From positions 1,240,001 to 1,304,000 of the forward strand of contig CANJKZ010000979.1 of NCBI GenBank assembly GCA_947471745.1: 64,000 nt of DNA, read 5' to 3'. The DNA is from Closterium sp. Naga37s-1 (Eukaryota; Streptophyta; Zygnematophyceae; Desmidiales; Closteriaceae). A program made the translations under genes and the position numbers. Below are positions 41,266 through 52,927 of this stretch, piece after piece. The number at the start of each line of letters is the position of its first letter. The stretch's first letter is position 1. The notes beneath the pieces are model-generated. The model worked only from the letters and a program-made list of their open reading frames with translations. It had not been told where the DNA came from and searched no databases.

Positions 41266-42891
41266 CTACAATTTCGACGCTTGGGATGATTTCCACCGAT
41301 GCTGCCGAAGCATTTTAGACTCTTCGTGCCTATTCAACAACAGCAGCTTGAGCTTCTTGACCAATTCATCCGCGTTTTTAGCCTCCTCCTTTGCCGTACT
41401 AAACTCCCGCTCTGCTTGTGCAGCTCTCCTTTCCAACCCCTCTAGCATGGCTTTGTTCTTCTCTGCCAATTGCATGGTTTCTTTCCGATAGGACACGGCC
41501 TGCCGCCAATGATCCTCCCTCAACGAAACCTTCTCAGCTGCCCGTCGCGATTTTCGAATCATTTCTGCAAGCACCCGTGCGCCTTCTTCGCTGACTGCAG
41601 TCGCGAGATCCATCGCCTGGTGCGCTTCCTCCGACCTTTGCATGTACGCGCGCTTGCGCGCAGCCTCCCGCTCCGCCGCCACTTCTTCCGCCACTTTCCG
41701 CTGCTCCACTAGCAGCTCCGCAATCTGCGCTGCTCGCTCCTTAGCTTGACGCACGTCTTTCTCCGCCTCTCTCGCCTGAAACTCCGCTTCTTCCGCCTCT
41801 CCCTCGACATTCTCCTGCTCCTGCCTCTTTTCCCGAGCCTCTTTCTTAGCCTCGAAGGCTCGAATCCGAGCCTCTTCAGCTGCGACTTTCGCAGCCTCGG
41901 AAACGGTAACAGCTTCCTTTTGCAACGCCCTTGTGACAAATTCTTCCGCTTCCGACGCGGAAATACGCTGCAGCGCAATTGCGACGGCGGCAGCGGGACC
42001 TCCTGCAATTCCCGAAGCTGTCGAATTATCCGCCAGGCTCGGTGACTCCGGAACTACGTCTGAGTTGGTCAACATAAGTGTTGTCAAATCCGCGATTGTA
42101 ATCCGCGACCTGATTCTCCTCCACACGTTAACAAATTCTGCCGCTGCCTCGTCAGCCTGAGCTTCGGCTTTTCGAACTGATGCCACGTGTTTGTCAACCA
42201 AAGGTTTCAGATTGTTGTGATAGGCTATCGTGAGCCTCAAAGCCTCCGCGCGCATTTCAGCCTTCTTGGCGATCCTCTCCGCTTTCTTCGCCGTTGTCCC
42301 CGCTATGTGCAGACTCACCTTTTTCGCCGCAACCGCAACCTCAAACGCAGTTACAGCGTCGGGGCTTGGATTTTCAAACGCGCGCTTCGTCGCCGCGTCG
42401 GCAGCAGCCGCCATTTCCTCCGCGACCGCTCGCTGCTCGCGGGCTCGCGCCGCGAAGAGCTCGGCGCGCTTCTTGGCGAGTTGAATCTTCTCGTGCACCC
42501 CGTCCACCTTGCGATCCGCGTCTCGCAGGTTCCGCTCCATGGCCTCCAGGTCGCGGCGCGCCACGTGCGCGAGCTGCTTTGCCTTCACCGTCGCTGCTTT
42601 TAATTGGCGTAGCAAGGTTACGGGATCGGCATTTTCTCCTGGTAACTTGGAACTGGTGATGACGTGGTGCGGGATTGTCGTTATCGATTTTGTCGCGGCT
42701 TGAGTTGGGCCAGCTCGGTCGGCGGCAGGAGAAGACTCTGTGACCTCGCTAATAGCAGAACTCGGTATCGGTACAGGAGTAGCACCGCTCACGAGTGTTA
42801 CCAGGGTTAATGTGATGGAGAGTGAGAGAATGGTAGCGAGTGTCAAGCAGACAGGCGAGGGAGGGTTGTAATGATCTCGCCTCAGCGCCAT
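41266..42891 (-). CDS. secreted or membrane-anchored Ala/Glu-rich coiled-coil protein, family unknown
   Basis: Single long frame; I take the Met at 42891 (MALRRDHYNP) because a hydrophobic stretch (VCLTLATILSLSITLTLVTLVSGA) follows, with cleavage likely near SGA. An earlier Met at 42930 is possible. About 540 residues, almost entirely charged helix (KKRAELFAARAREQRAVAEE, EEVAAEREAARKRAYMQRSE). Two halves resemble each other: each has an AxKRA(F/Y) segment, then an Ala-rich helix, then a Y-x-K/N segment and AQAxxEF. This suggests an internal duplication. No Cys and no catalytic motif. It shares design with 23346-24329 and 63543-64000. Function unknown. Confidence 0.78.
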   Translation of the reverse strand: MALRRDHYNPPSPVCLTLATILSLSITLTLVTLVSGATPVPIPSSAISEVTESSPAADRAGPTQAATKSITTIPHHVITSSKLPGENADPVTLLRQLKAATVKAKQLAHVARRDLEAMERNLRDADRKVDGVHEKIQLAKKRAELFAARAREQRAVAEEMAAAADAATKRAFENPSPDAVTAFEVAVAAKKVSLHIAGTTAKKAERIAKKAEMRAEALRLTIAYHNNLKPLVDKHVASVRKAEAQADEAAAEFVNVWRRIRSRITIADLTTLMLTNSDVVPESPSLADNSTASGIAGGPAAAVAIALQRISASEAEEFVTRALQKEAVTVSEAAKVAAEEARIRAFEAKKEAREKRQEQENVEGEAEEAEFQAREAEKDVRQAKERAAQIAELLVEQRKVAEEVAAEREAARKRAYMQRSEEAHQAMDLATAVSEEGARVLAEMIRKSRRAAEKVSLREDHWRQAVSYRKETMQLAEKNKAMLEGLERRAAQAEREFSTAKEEAKNADELVKKLKLLLLNRHEESKMLRQHRWKSSQASKL

Positions 42892-42930
42892 GGTTCTCGT
42901 TTCCTGTTTGAGCGTCGAGAAACCTGACAA

Positions 42931-43739
42931 TTCTTGTTTCAGATCCGAAACGACGCACGCGAACGAGTTGGAACTTCGGTATGTCGCGTCGCAATCACAG
43001 CTCTTAGAGGCAGAAAAGGCGAGTCAAGGTAAGGAAGTGTCACTGAGTGACTCAGGAGGTCCTACTGGCGAAGCATACCCCAGGCCCAGACCGTGGTTCT
43101 GAAATCTGGTTGTTATCTAGTCTGCTTTACCCACCAACGCGTCCACAACGACGAACCACTTGGACATATTGCACGTGCACCGTACATTTCACGTCCGCTT
43201 ATCCACCAAACCGTACGATGGTGGCGACGCGCCATACATGAGGGAGGTGTTGCTGTGAGGTGTGGCGGCGGGAAGAAATCACAATTTAACAGCGATGGGC
43301 TTGTTGGGGCTCTCAGATGAACGAGAGTATGGCTGGGTGGGATGGACAAGGTGGGAGTTGAACGGCCCAGATAAGCCCGGAGGAAGACAATCGACGCCAA
43401 GACTTCGAAAGCCCCACCACCCCAGCTCAACTCAGACCTGTAACGCGTACGGGCTTGATCCTCGCTGGTGGCACAGGTGGCCATATGGCAGAGTGTGGTA
43501 CCAGCCAGCAATGTCGCGAATGCGAACAGTGTTACTAAAAGGGCGAACACTTCTATCTTGGTACTCCATCAACTTACAACAATTAATGTAAACTTAATAT
43601 GATTCAAATAGGATAGGCTATATGTCGTGCGCTTCCTATCAAAATATCTCAAATATAACACCAGGGCATAATTTTGATTCAGTGTATCAGTTTAATGTTC
43701 ATGTGCAATCTTCATATGACGTTGTACAATGTTACTCCT
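42931..43739. other. intergenic, nothing recognised
   Basis: Upstream of the minus-strand coiled-coil gene, so it should hold its promoter. CTCCT at 43735-43739 is the left target copy of gypsy element G1. Confidence 0.55.
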
Positions 43740-44080
43740 TGTTACGAGTGCAATTGAGTGAGCGAGCGAGGATTGCACCATCGAGACAAGAATACATTGA
43801 GCGAAGGATTGAGCGAAGAAAATATAGCAAAGCTACGGTGGTAACGGTAACGTGGGAAATTGGGGTGCGCGACGGGCCTGGTGCCGAGGTTGGGGACTGT
43901 CGAGGTGGGGGTCCGGAGCGCGGGTTACCAACCGAACCATGAGGTTGGGTCGCATCGTGAATAGTGGCGGGAATGGTGTCGAGGCGAATGTCGCGAGTGG
44001 TAACGGAATATTGTGGGGTGCTGTCAGTGGTGTACGCGCTGAGCAGGGACGCGAAGTAAGGAAAAGGGATTTTCATTACA
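43740..44080 (-). repeat. 3' LTR of G1
   Basis: 341 bp, TGTTACGAG to CATTACA on +. It matches 53906-54233 closely (for example GGTGGTAACGGTAACGTGGG, TGGGGTGCGCGACGGGCC) with scattered transitions. Open frames in it are shadows. Confidence 0.92.
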
Positions 44081-44099
44081 CTACCCCCCCCCCTCAAGG

Positions 44100-44620
44100 A
44101 GGCCTCCCTTACGAGATTGCGTGTATATCTCGGAAATTTCGGCTGCGCAGGTACTCGTTGAGGAGGGGGTGGTTTTTTATTTTGTCCAGTGGAACCCAAT
44201 TGTCCTCGGTGTTGGAAACAAGTAATTTAAACGCTTCTGTCGTATCGAAGTGTCGACACGAAACGGAGCTGACTACAGCGAAGAAACACACGAGTCAACC
44301 AAAGCAACCGCTGGAGGTTACGCGAAGGTCAAAGGTCGCTGACCTTTGACTTGACAAAAAGTACAGTGCGACAGCAAGGACACATAACTGACTCGTTACT
44401 GAGCAGTTACCCGAATCGGCACTGCATCGAATCGCAACAACAAAAAAACAGTTAAAGTAGAAATTTTCATATTCCTTTGTAATCATATAAAAAGCTTGTA
44501 TCTCTTTGCTATTATCAACTTATCTTGTTCTCACACACCAGTATAAGGTGGTTCAAGCAACTCTTATATTAACGCTTCCGCAATTACAACATCTCTACTT
44601 CAACACTTGATCTTAGCCTT
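44100..44620 (-). other. G1 3' internal tail
   Basis: Non-coding stretch between the chromodomain stop and the LTR of G1. Direct repeats TTACG and GACCTTTGAC occur. No gene is recognised. Confidence 0.55.
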
Positions 44621-44766
44621 GAAAGATCCTAGGGGCTTTTCTCAGCCCAACACTCGGTGGGCGTGCGGTCTCTCCAGCGGATTAGAAATTCGACCCTTCG
44701 GGCTCCTCGTGGGTCACGAACTCGGTGGCTCAGAATCTTCTCGGGCGTGATGACTGGCTCGGTCGG
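44621..44766 (-). pseudogene. G1 integrase C-terminal chromodomain
   Basis: The minus strand reads TEPVITPEKILSHRVRD, then VEFLIRWRDRTPTECWAEK and a stop shortly after. This is the chromodomain pattern of plant chromoviruses (PEKIL, F/Y-L-I/V-K/R-W, T-x-x-x-W). It is the natural continuation of the integrase at 51655, separated by the E5 insertion. Chromodomains direct integration to particular chromatin. Confidence 0.82.
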
Positions 44767-44771
44767 TGGTC

Positions 44772-44898
44772 TGTTAGAATCTGGAAGGAATGAATGAACT
44801 AGAAAGCAGGTGGGTACAAGTAGGAAACCTAAAAGTGTTGTACCCTATAAGAACTACCCCACTACAGCCTAAACAGACTATAGCATGTAAGTTTGACA
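44772..44898 (-). repeat. 3' LTR of E5
   Basis: TGTTAGAATCTGG to GTTTGACA, followed by the polypurine tract (CTTTGCCTATGGGGGTG on the minus strand). Confidence 0.92.
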
Positions 44899-45127
44899 CA
44901 CCCCCATAGGCAAAGTGAGGGAGAACAAGAGGTCACAAGAGCAGTCAAGAAAGGCAAAGCAAGCTCAGGGTGGATCACAAAGTCACCACGCAGTCTGAGC
45001 ACAAGCAAATGGCCACAAGGCCAGTTCACATGCAGAGTTATATAAAGGAGAGCAAACAATATAGTGAACACAACCTAGCAAGTGTAAGCATGCAGGTATA
45101 TGTATAAAGAGTACAGTACAGGCAAAG

Positions 45128-48100
45128 TCAAGAGGTAAGCAAGTGAAGCACAGTAGGTACAAGACCTAACACAGTACAGAAACGCTGATGATCACAAGGC
45201 TGAAGTGCCTTGGTGAAAACATCAGCAGTGTTGGCCTGAGAGGCCACGTAAGCAAGACGAAGCTGGCCACGCTGCTGCAACTCTCGAGCAAGGAAGTAGC
45301 GGAGAGCAATGTGTTTTGTTCTGTGCTCCAGTCTGTGCTCCTGACACAAGGCAAGCATGGCCTTGTTGTCGACGTACAGAACTGGAGGAGAACGAGGCTG
45401 CTCTCCCAAATCGGTCAGCAGGTAGGTGATCCAGCGTAGCTCCTGTGCAGCCATGGCCCCAACGTAGATCTCAGCCTCACAACCAGAGCTGAGAACAGAA
45501 GAAGAGCGGGTAGACCGCCAAGAGACAGAACCGGAGCCAAGACTGAAGGTGTAACCCTGTGACGACCGCTGCGTAGCCAAGTCGTCAACCCATGAGGCAT
45601 CAGCGTGACCAGTGAGGACAACTCGAGCCCGTCCTCCAAGCACGAGCCCCATGCCCGATGTACTGCACAAGTAGCATCCCAGTGCACCTTTCGGTGCCTG
45701 CCGGGAGCCACGTAGCGAGCCAGAAGGCTGAGAGGGTATGCGAGGTCAGGTCGTGTGCAAGTCATCAGGTACATGAGGCAGCCCACAAGCTCTGGATACG
45801 GGCCACTCGGCTCTACGGACTCGTCCGAAGGTGGAGCTGAGTGCGAGTGACCGGTAGGCAGAGGAGTGGACTGTGGCGAGGAGTACGTGAAGCCAAAGTG
45901 CTGAAGGACCTGCTGCACCATGTGTGACTGAGTCAAGGTAATGGTGCGCTGTGCTCTGTCCCGGGTGATCCGCAAGCCAAGATAGCTTGTTAGCTCACCC
46001 AGGTCTGTGCACGTGTGTCTCTTCTGCAGCTCGGACTTCACGTGGGCGAGTTCCTCAGTGTCAGAAGTAGCAAAGACGAGGTCGTCTACGTACACGAGAA
46101 CGTAGAACGGCGGCAGAGTGGTGTCAGTGCGTAAAAATAGAGAAGGGTCAGCAGTAGAAGGAGCAAAACCAAGAGCAGCAAGAGTCGTCCTCAGTGTGTC
46201 GTGCCACTCACGAGGTGCCTGACGGAGACCGTTGACTGGCCGCCGGAGGCTCCACTGGGTACCAGCAGGAAACGACCCAGTGAAGCCAGGTGGGCGGCGC
46301 AGCCAGATCTCCTCGTGCAGGCTGCCCTGTAGGAAGGCTGTGCTGAAGTCAAGCGAGTGGAGCTCGTAGTCACGGTGAGCGGCGACGTGAAGCAGTACCC
46401 GAAGAGTGGTCATCTTCGGGGTAGGGGAGAAGGTCTGGAAGAAGTCAACTCCCTGTCGCTGACTGAAGCCACGTGCAACGTAACGCGCCTTGAAGACAGG
46501 CGGAGAGCCTGGCGGCCGCTTCACCCTGAAGATCCACATGCCACTGACGATGTTCGCCCCAGGCGGGGGAACCTCGTCGACGTAGGTGCCTGTGGACTTC
46601 CAGGAAGCCATCTCGGCGTCCATGGCTGCCTGCCACTGAGAGGAGTAGGGACCCTCTATCGCCTCTGCGTAAGAGCGCGGGGTCGGGATGTCTGGTGCAT
46701 CCGGGTCTCCCTCAGGGGCAAGCAGCATGGACACGAGAGGAGGTACAGCAGCGGCAAAGCACTCAAACTCCTCCTGTCTGTCCTCAAGAACGTTCGTACC
46801 AAGAGCACACTCACCCCCGACGGACGGAGGACAGACAGACGCAGACGCAGACTCAGCAACAAGACTAGTGGCGTAGTCTAGGCGACAGGCTGCAGCAAAG
46901 CCAACAAGCTCGGCAACGAGAGCAGACGCATCAGTGGACCTAAACAAAGGGTCAGTGACAGCAGTGGCCAGGACACGCGTGACAGTAGGACTAGCAGCAC
47001 GAAGGGAGTCAGACTCCGGGTCCGGACCGTCAGGCAGAGATGACGCAGGAGGAGACGGCAGAGGGACACGCTGTGGAGCAGTGGAAGGACGCGGAGTCAT
47101 AGAGTGAGTGCCAGGGACAGGAGGAGGACGCGGACGCGAAACACGACGACCAACACGAGCAGTGCGGACAGGCGACTCAGAACGAGACTCAGGTGACACA
47201 GGACGAGACTCAGGCGACAGAGGACGCGACTCAGGCTCACGACGCTCCGTAAGACCTCCAGTCGGTCCAGAGTAAGGAGAAGGACCAGGCAGTGGAGAGG
47301 CCGGCTGGAACTGCGACTGTGACCGGACAGGCGGTGGACTTAGTAAGGGAGGAGTAGGACCAAGAACCTGCTGAAGGAGCGGAACGTAGTACGGCCGCGG
47401 CCGCGCAGCGCCTCCAGAAACAGCAGAGACAGCACCAGTACCCTCAGCTCCAGGGTCTCGAGGAACAACTCCCGCAGCACCACCAGCTCCTGTACCTGCA
47501 GCGCCACCGCCTGCAACACCACCAGCTCCAGCAGCTCCAGTACCTCCAGGACCAGCGGCTCCAGCAGCTCCAGCACCAGCAGCACCTCCAGCAGCACCAG
47601 CACCAGCAGCGCCTCCAGCAACTCCAGCACCAGCAGCACCTCCAGCAGCTCCAGCACCAGCAGCACCTCCAGTAGCTCCAGCACCAGCAGCACCAGTACC
47701 TGCAGTGCCAACGCCTGCAGCACCACCAGCCCCAGCAGCTCCAGTACCTCCAGTACGAGCACCTCCAGGACCAGCGGCTCCAGCAGCTCCAGCACCAGTA
47801 GCACCTCCAGCAGCTCAGCACCAGCAGCACCTCCAGCAGCTCCAGCACCAGCAGCACCAGTAGCACGGCGACAGCGCCGAGCGTACCACTCATGAAGCCG
47901 CTGCGGAGAGAGGGGCTCCCGCCGCAACGGGACACCCGGAGAACCTCCAGACTCAGCACACGCAGGATCAGCACCCCAAGACGCAGTACCCCCAGGCTCA
48001 ACACCCCCAGGCTCCACACGCTCAGGCTCAGCACCCCCAGGCTCTGCACCCCCAGTCCCCGCACCCCCAGTCCCCGCACCCGCAGGCTCAGTACCCCTAG

Positions 48101-50644
48101 CAGTCGACAGCTACCTCGACTGGCTCGGCAGGGTCTACCTGAGACACACCTGAGGGGGCAGGACCCTGAGGGGGGAGGGGGTCTACCGGAGGAGTACCTG
48201 GTGCTAGGAAGAGTGGCGGGGCGGGGAGAGAGGCAGTGCGGTAGGGAAAGAGACGGTAGTAAGACACCGACTCGTCAAACGTGACGTCCTGAGAGGACAG
48301 AACACGGCGCAAGATGGGGTGGTAGAACTGCCACCCGGGTGCGTCAGGGGGGAAGCCAAGGAACGGCACGGGAGGACAGCTAGTCCGCTGAAGTATCGCG
48401 GACAAAAGCTCGAGATCCCCAGACACGGAACACGGACGCATCGCCAACCTTCCCCGTCCACCTCAGAGTAGGTGTGGTCTCCGGCAAGGAGACACGAGGC
48501 TGAAGGTTGATCTGATGCGCAGCGTACTGAACCGCGAACGGCCACAGAAAATGGGGAGCAGCCGCATGGATCATGGACGTACGAGCGACGTCCATGACCA
48601 TGCCAATGCGGCGCTCAGCAATCCCATTTTGCTGTGGGGAGGCCGGAAGCGTGAACGTCTGGCGGATGCCCTCCGCACGACAGAAGGCCCTGAGGAGGTC
48701 GGAGGAAAACTCACCACCTCTGTCTGAGGAGTGACGCAGAACAGGAAGGTCCGAGCCGAAACGCTCGCCGAGCTGGCGACGAGCACCGCGGATCCAGTCG
48801 ATAAACACCTCAGGGACCTCACCCTTGCTGCGCAAGGGGAAGACTGTGGTGTAACGCGAGTAGTCGTCAACGACCAGCAGGAAGTAACGCTCGTGACCCT
48901 GTCCACGGACGCGGGCTGGGCCCCACACGTCCATGTGAACAGTCTGCAGAGGAGCCTTTGTCGGGGGGAACGTGGAGGAGTGAGGAGCGGCGCGCTGCCG
49001 GCCCTCGACACAAGGAACACAGGTAGGGGCAGGCCCCAGAGGAAGGGGAGGGAGGGACCGGGGTAGACCCGAGACAAGGGTACGGGAGGCCATACCCCGA
49101 AGACGAGGCAGGGAGGGGTGACCAAGGCGGTGGTGCCAAAGGAGAGTCTCGTGCGACAGAGGACGACACGAGCAGGGGGCAGACGCAGGACTAGACCTGG
49201 ACGCGGCAGCAAACACCTGACTAAACGCGGCTACCTGACCAGACGCAGAGACCGGAGGAGGCGCAGTAGTCAGTGTGTAGAGACTCGACCCAGGCCGACG
49301 GGTGAACGTGGCCAGGTGGCGGTCCGTCCGAGAGCAAGTGCAGTGGGTCACACGCTGACCTCCAGGGGTGAACTGGTCAACCCACGCGTCCTGGAGGTCA
49401 GCTCCACTCACCAGGTTCGTAGAGAACGAGGGGAGGTGGAGTCCCGACAGCAAGCCCGACGGGGCCGCAGGATACGGTAGAACCGTGGAAGAGTGCGCAA
49501 GGTCTGGGCCCCCAGAGGGGTCAGCTAGGGAGACTGCGACAGGCCGACTGAGCGGCGTGAGTGTGGTGCTGTCGCGAAAGAAGGAGCGCGAAGCACCAGA
49601 GTCAAGTGTGAAAGTGTGCAAGGCCTCAGTAGGTGCAGTGCTAGAGAGAGCAGACTCACCAGCACCTGGAGAAGCAGACTCACCAGTACCTGGAGCAGCA
49701 GACGCACTAGCACCTAGAGCAGCAGCCTCAATGCCCGGGTCGGGCGGGACACTCAGGTAACAGTCACCCTCAGCACTATCAGTCAAAGCATACATCGCAG
49801 CAAGGATAGCATCGAAATCAAGATCAAAGATAGCCACATTCTGCCTACGCAGATCATGCCAGCGAGGGAGCTCAACAGCGTCAGGAAACTGGGCGCGCCA
49901 GGCGTCAGTCAAGCGACCGAAGCAGCGCTGCGCAGTTTGTGGCAGCCCGCACGTCTCCCCACGACGACTACCGGTGCGAAGAACGTAAGTGCAGGGACCA
50001 GCACCCCCAGACCTCCCACGCCCAGCGTACCACTCACGAAGCTGCTGGGCCGACGGGGTCTCACGGGAACGCGGCTGCTGCTGGCGCTGGCTACCACCAA
50101 AGCCTCCACGCTGCGCGGTTGCACCTCGACCAGCACCACCGCCGCCGCCACCTCCACCACCACTGGCGCTGCCTCCAGCACCGCTGCCGCTGCCTCCACC
50201 ACCTCCGCCGCTGCCTCCACCACCTCCACCGCCGCCACTGAAGCCCCCACTACCGGCACCACCCCCACCTCCACCGCCACCCCCTCCGCCTCCTCCACCG
50301 CCTCCGCCGCCGCCCCCGCCGTCCCCTCCACCACCCTTGCTCCCCTTGCCCTTGCTGTTGCGGCGCCTCCCACTAGGGGCAGACGCAACTCCGACCTCCT
50401 CAGTGCCAACGAGGTCGACAGCAACAGCAGAAGCAACAGAGGGGAGAAGGGGGACAGGGGAACACCCCTCAAAGAAAGGGGTGCGACGGTCGCCGCGAGA
50501 AGCACCTACAGCTAAGATACTCTTTTCAGCTGCAGCGAGGCGCTCCTCTAGCAGGTCGACAGTGAGCTGCAGGTCGTCAACCCACACGTCAAAGTCATTT
50601 GCACGCCCCTCAGCATCAAATGTGAGAACAGTAGGGCTAGCCAT
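45128..50644 (-). pseudogene. E5 Gag-Pol, several frameshifts and a gag deletion
   Basis: Met at 50644 (MASPTVLTFDAEGRAND). Gag jumps from VWVDDLQL to TVDLLEERL, so about 130 residues present in E3 and E4 Gag are gone. Then Gly-rich tract, Cys motif (CTYVLRTGSRRGETC, the following His replaced), protease FTLDSGAS, integrase (HHRLGHPSL, HSSDRGGEF, NGIAERRIG). The frame is lost after AFVRDTSAD near 48380 and again in the Ala/Val-rich linker. RT (YVDDLVFAT) reads at 45690-47199. Another short deletion near 45665 (HWDA to CSTSGMG) shifts into RNase H (HADASWVDD, CEAEIYVG, DNKAMLAL), with stop at 45128. Inactive. Confidence 0.9.
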
Positions 50645-51500
50645 AGCAGCAGTAGCAGCAGTAGCAGCAGTAGCAGTAGTGGCAGCAGAAGCAGTGCAAG
50701 CAGAAGGGCAGCGCGGCTCGGCAGAGCAGCGCGGCTCGGCTGGGCGGCGCGGCTCGGTGGGGTGGCGCGGCTCGGCTGGGTGGCGCGGCTTGGCCGGGCG
50801 GCGCGGCTCGGTTCCTGGTGGCGCGGCGCGGCAGCAGGCGGCGCGGCGCGGCAGGGCAGCGCGGGTGCTTACTAGGGGCGGGTGCAGGGCAGGGCCGCAG
50901 CTGGCTGTTTAGGTCAGGGCCGCAACCGGGGCGGCAGCAGGGCAGGGCCGCGACAGGGGCGGCAGTAGAGCAGAGGCCGCGACGGGCGGCGAAGACAGGG
51001 CCGCGACAGTGGCGGCAGCAGGGCAGGGCCGCGACCGGGGCGGCAGTAAAGCAGGGCCGCGACAGGGCGGCTGCAGGGCAGAGGCCGCAACGGGCGGCGA
51101 AGGCAGGGCCGCGACTGGGGCGGCAGCTAGGCAGGGCCGCGACAGGGGGCGGCTGCAGGGCAGGGTCCGCGACGGGCGGCGTATGGGCCGACGACGGGCG
51201 GCTGCAGGGCAGAGGCCGCGACGGGCGACCGCAGGGCAGAGGTCGCGACTGGCGGCGAACGGGCCGCGACGGGCGGCAAAGGGGCCGGGACGGGCCGGCG
51301 ACGGGCCGGGACAGGCCGGGACGGGCCAGCGACGGGCGAGCGCGGGGCCGCAATGGTCGGCTAAGGCAGGGCCGCGACGCGTGGCGACGGGCCAGCGACG
51401 GGCAAGGGCGCGCGACGGCGCAGGTAAGGCGGGCGCGAGGCGCGATTCGGGAAGGGCAGGAAAAAAAAATTCTAGTGGTGGGCCCTAAAAAAAAACGTTC
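50645..51500. repeat. GC-rich repeat leader of E5
   Basis: CAGCAGTAG repeats (50645-50690), GGCTGGGCGGCGCGGCTCGG repeats (to about 50860), then GGCAGGGCCGCGACAGGGGCGGCAG repeats (to about 51250). It lies between 5' LTR and gag, as in E3 and E4. Confidence 0.88.
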
Positions 51501-51527
51501 CCACGAGGGAACCTGCTCAGAATACCA

Positions 51528-51654
51528 TGTTAGAATCTGGAAGGAATGAATGAACTAGAAAGCAGGTGGGTACAAGTAGGAAACCTAAAAGTGTTGTACC
51601 CTATAAGAACTACCCCACTACAGCCTAAACAGACTATAGCATATAAGTTTGACA
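51528..51654 (-). repeat. 5' LTR of E5
   Basis: Mate of 44772-44898 with one visible difference. Confidence 0.92.
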
Positions 51655-52810
51655 TCGTCGTGTCATGCTGGCTGGGCGAGGTCGGGCCAGTTGGCTGGTG
51701 GATGGGATGTAGGGGCGAAGCAGGCTGACGTGGAAGGAGGGGCTGACGTACCAGTCAGCGGGGAGGAGGAGGTGGGCGGTGACAGGTGTGATCATGTGGC
51801 TGATGCGAAATGGCCCGCAATATCGGGGGCGGAGTTTCGGAGTTATGGGCAGGCGGAGGTTTTGGGTGTCGAGTAGAACTAGGTCGTCGGGTTGGTAAGT
51901 GACGGGTCTACGGTGGCGGCTGGAGTTGCGCTTAGCGATGACGTTGGCTTTTTTAATTGCGTCTGTTGCCCTGGTCCGTGCTTCCTGTAGAACTTCTGCG
52001 AATTGTTGCGCACGTGGCACCGGGTTGTCGGGGTTTGGGGACATGGGTACTGTAGGGTCTTGTCCGTAGTTCAGGTAAAATGGTGACTGTTGGGTCGTGG
52101 CGGATGGCGAGTTGTTGTACACGAATTCGATTAGTGGCAATTGCTGTTCCCATGTGGTGGGGTCGTCGCACGTGGCTCGGATTAACTGTTCCATGGTCTG
52201 ATTTGTCCGTTCTGTCTGTCCGTCGGTTTCGGGGTGGTATGAAGAACTGAACTGCAGCCTCGTGCCGAACTGCTGCCACAGGTTCCGCCAGAAATTGCTG
52301 GTAAATTTCGTATCGCGGTCGCTGATGATTGCTGCTGGTATCCCGTATAATCGAACAATGGTTGCGATGAAGAGGCAGGCCGTTTCTTCGGCTGTGATTG
52401 ATTTTTTGCAGGCTGCGAAGTGTGCCATTTTCGTTAATCGATCGACGACGACCAGGATCGCATCGTTCCCACTTGCTCCGGCCGGTAACCCCGTGACGAA
52501 GTCCATCGTCACCTGCTGCCAGGCACGCTCTGGGGGTGATATCGGCTGCAACTGCCCTGCCGGTCGCTTCCGTGATGATTTCATGACTTGGCAGGTGGGA
52601 CACGATGCCACGTGTCATTGCACGTCGGTCAACATTTCGGGCCAATAGTAGTATCGCTGCAGCTGCTGCCGTGTTTTCTCTACTCCGAAATGGCCTGACG
52701 TGACTCCGTCGTGTGCCTCTTGTAATAGTAATTCCCGTAGAAGTGTGTAGCCCGGTAACCAGATTCGATCGGTGCCCGCTTTTACGTAATAGACCCCCCT
52801 TGCTGCTGCA
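51655..52810 (-). pseudogene. G1 gypsy integrase (zinc-binding and core)
   Basis: Minus strand order: EAHDGVTSGHFG and CPTCQVMK (the HHCC zinc site), a stop (TGA in DVQ-stop-HVASC), then the core with VTMDFVTGLP (first Asp), AIISDRDTKFTSNFW (second Asp) and SSYHPETDGQTERTNQTME (Glu). It ends with the GPFRISHMI and FHVSLLRPY elements of plant gypsy integrases. It was interrupted by E5 just before the chromodomain. The gypsy frame continues on the other side of the solo LTR. Confidence 0.88.
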
Positions 52811-52922
52811 TGTCAAACTTATATACTATAGTCTGTTTAGGCTGTTGGGGTACATTTTCCTAGGGTTTCACATTTGTACCCAACTCATTTCCTTGTCAAT
52901 CATTCATTCATGTTTCTTCACA
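52811..52922 (+). repeat. copia-type solo LTR in G1
   Basis: TGTCAAACTTATATACTATAG to TTTCTTCACA is related to the E5 LTR read on the other strand. It is flanked by CTGCA (52806-52810 and 52923-52927). With a single LTR and its target duplication, it is the product of LTR-LTR recombination. Confidence 0.88.
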
Positions 52923-52927
52923 CTGCA

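Larger units (their letters stand above)
44772..51654 (-). mobile_element. copia element E5 inserted in G1
   Basis: LTRs of 127 bp at 44772-44898 and 51528-51654 differ at one position that I can see (GCATGTAAG versus GCATATAAG). Flanks TGGTC and TCGTC are consistent with a target duplication with one change. Removing E5 restores the G1 frame (MTRR then PPTEPVITPEKIL). The primer site TGGTATTCTGAGCAGG lies next to the 5' LTR. The coding frame is damaged. Confidence 0.92.

Noticed and set aside
43852-44349. 165-residue frame and its near copy at 54005-54331
   Set aside because: Both lie in the two LTRs of G1, so their similarity is LTR identity and not a gene family.
44603-44618. ACACTTGATCTTAGCC, the complement of the conserved U2 snRNA segment GGCTAAGATCAAGTGT
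   Set aside because: The flanking bases do not follow U2 (no AGTATCTGTTC after it, no 5' U2 start), and it lies in the 3' tail of gypsy element G1. Probably chance or a scrap; not called as an snRNA.
49989-51549. Pro- and Gly-rich frames on the plus strand
   Set aside because: Shadows of the E5 Gly-rich Gag and of its leader repeats.
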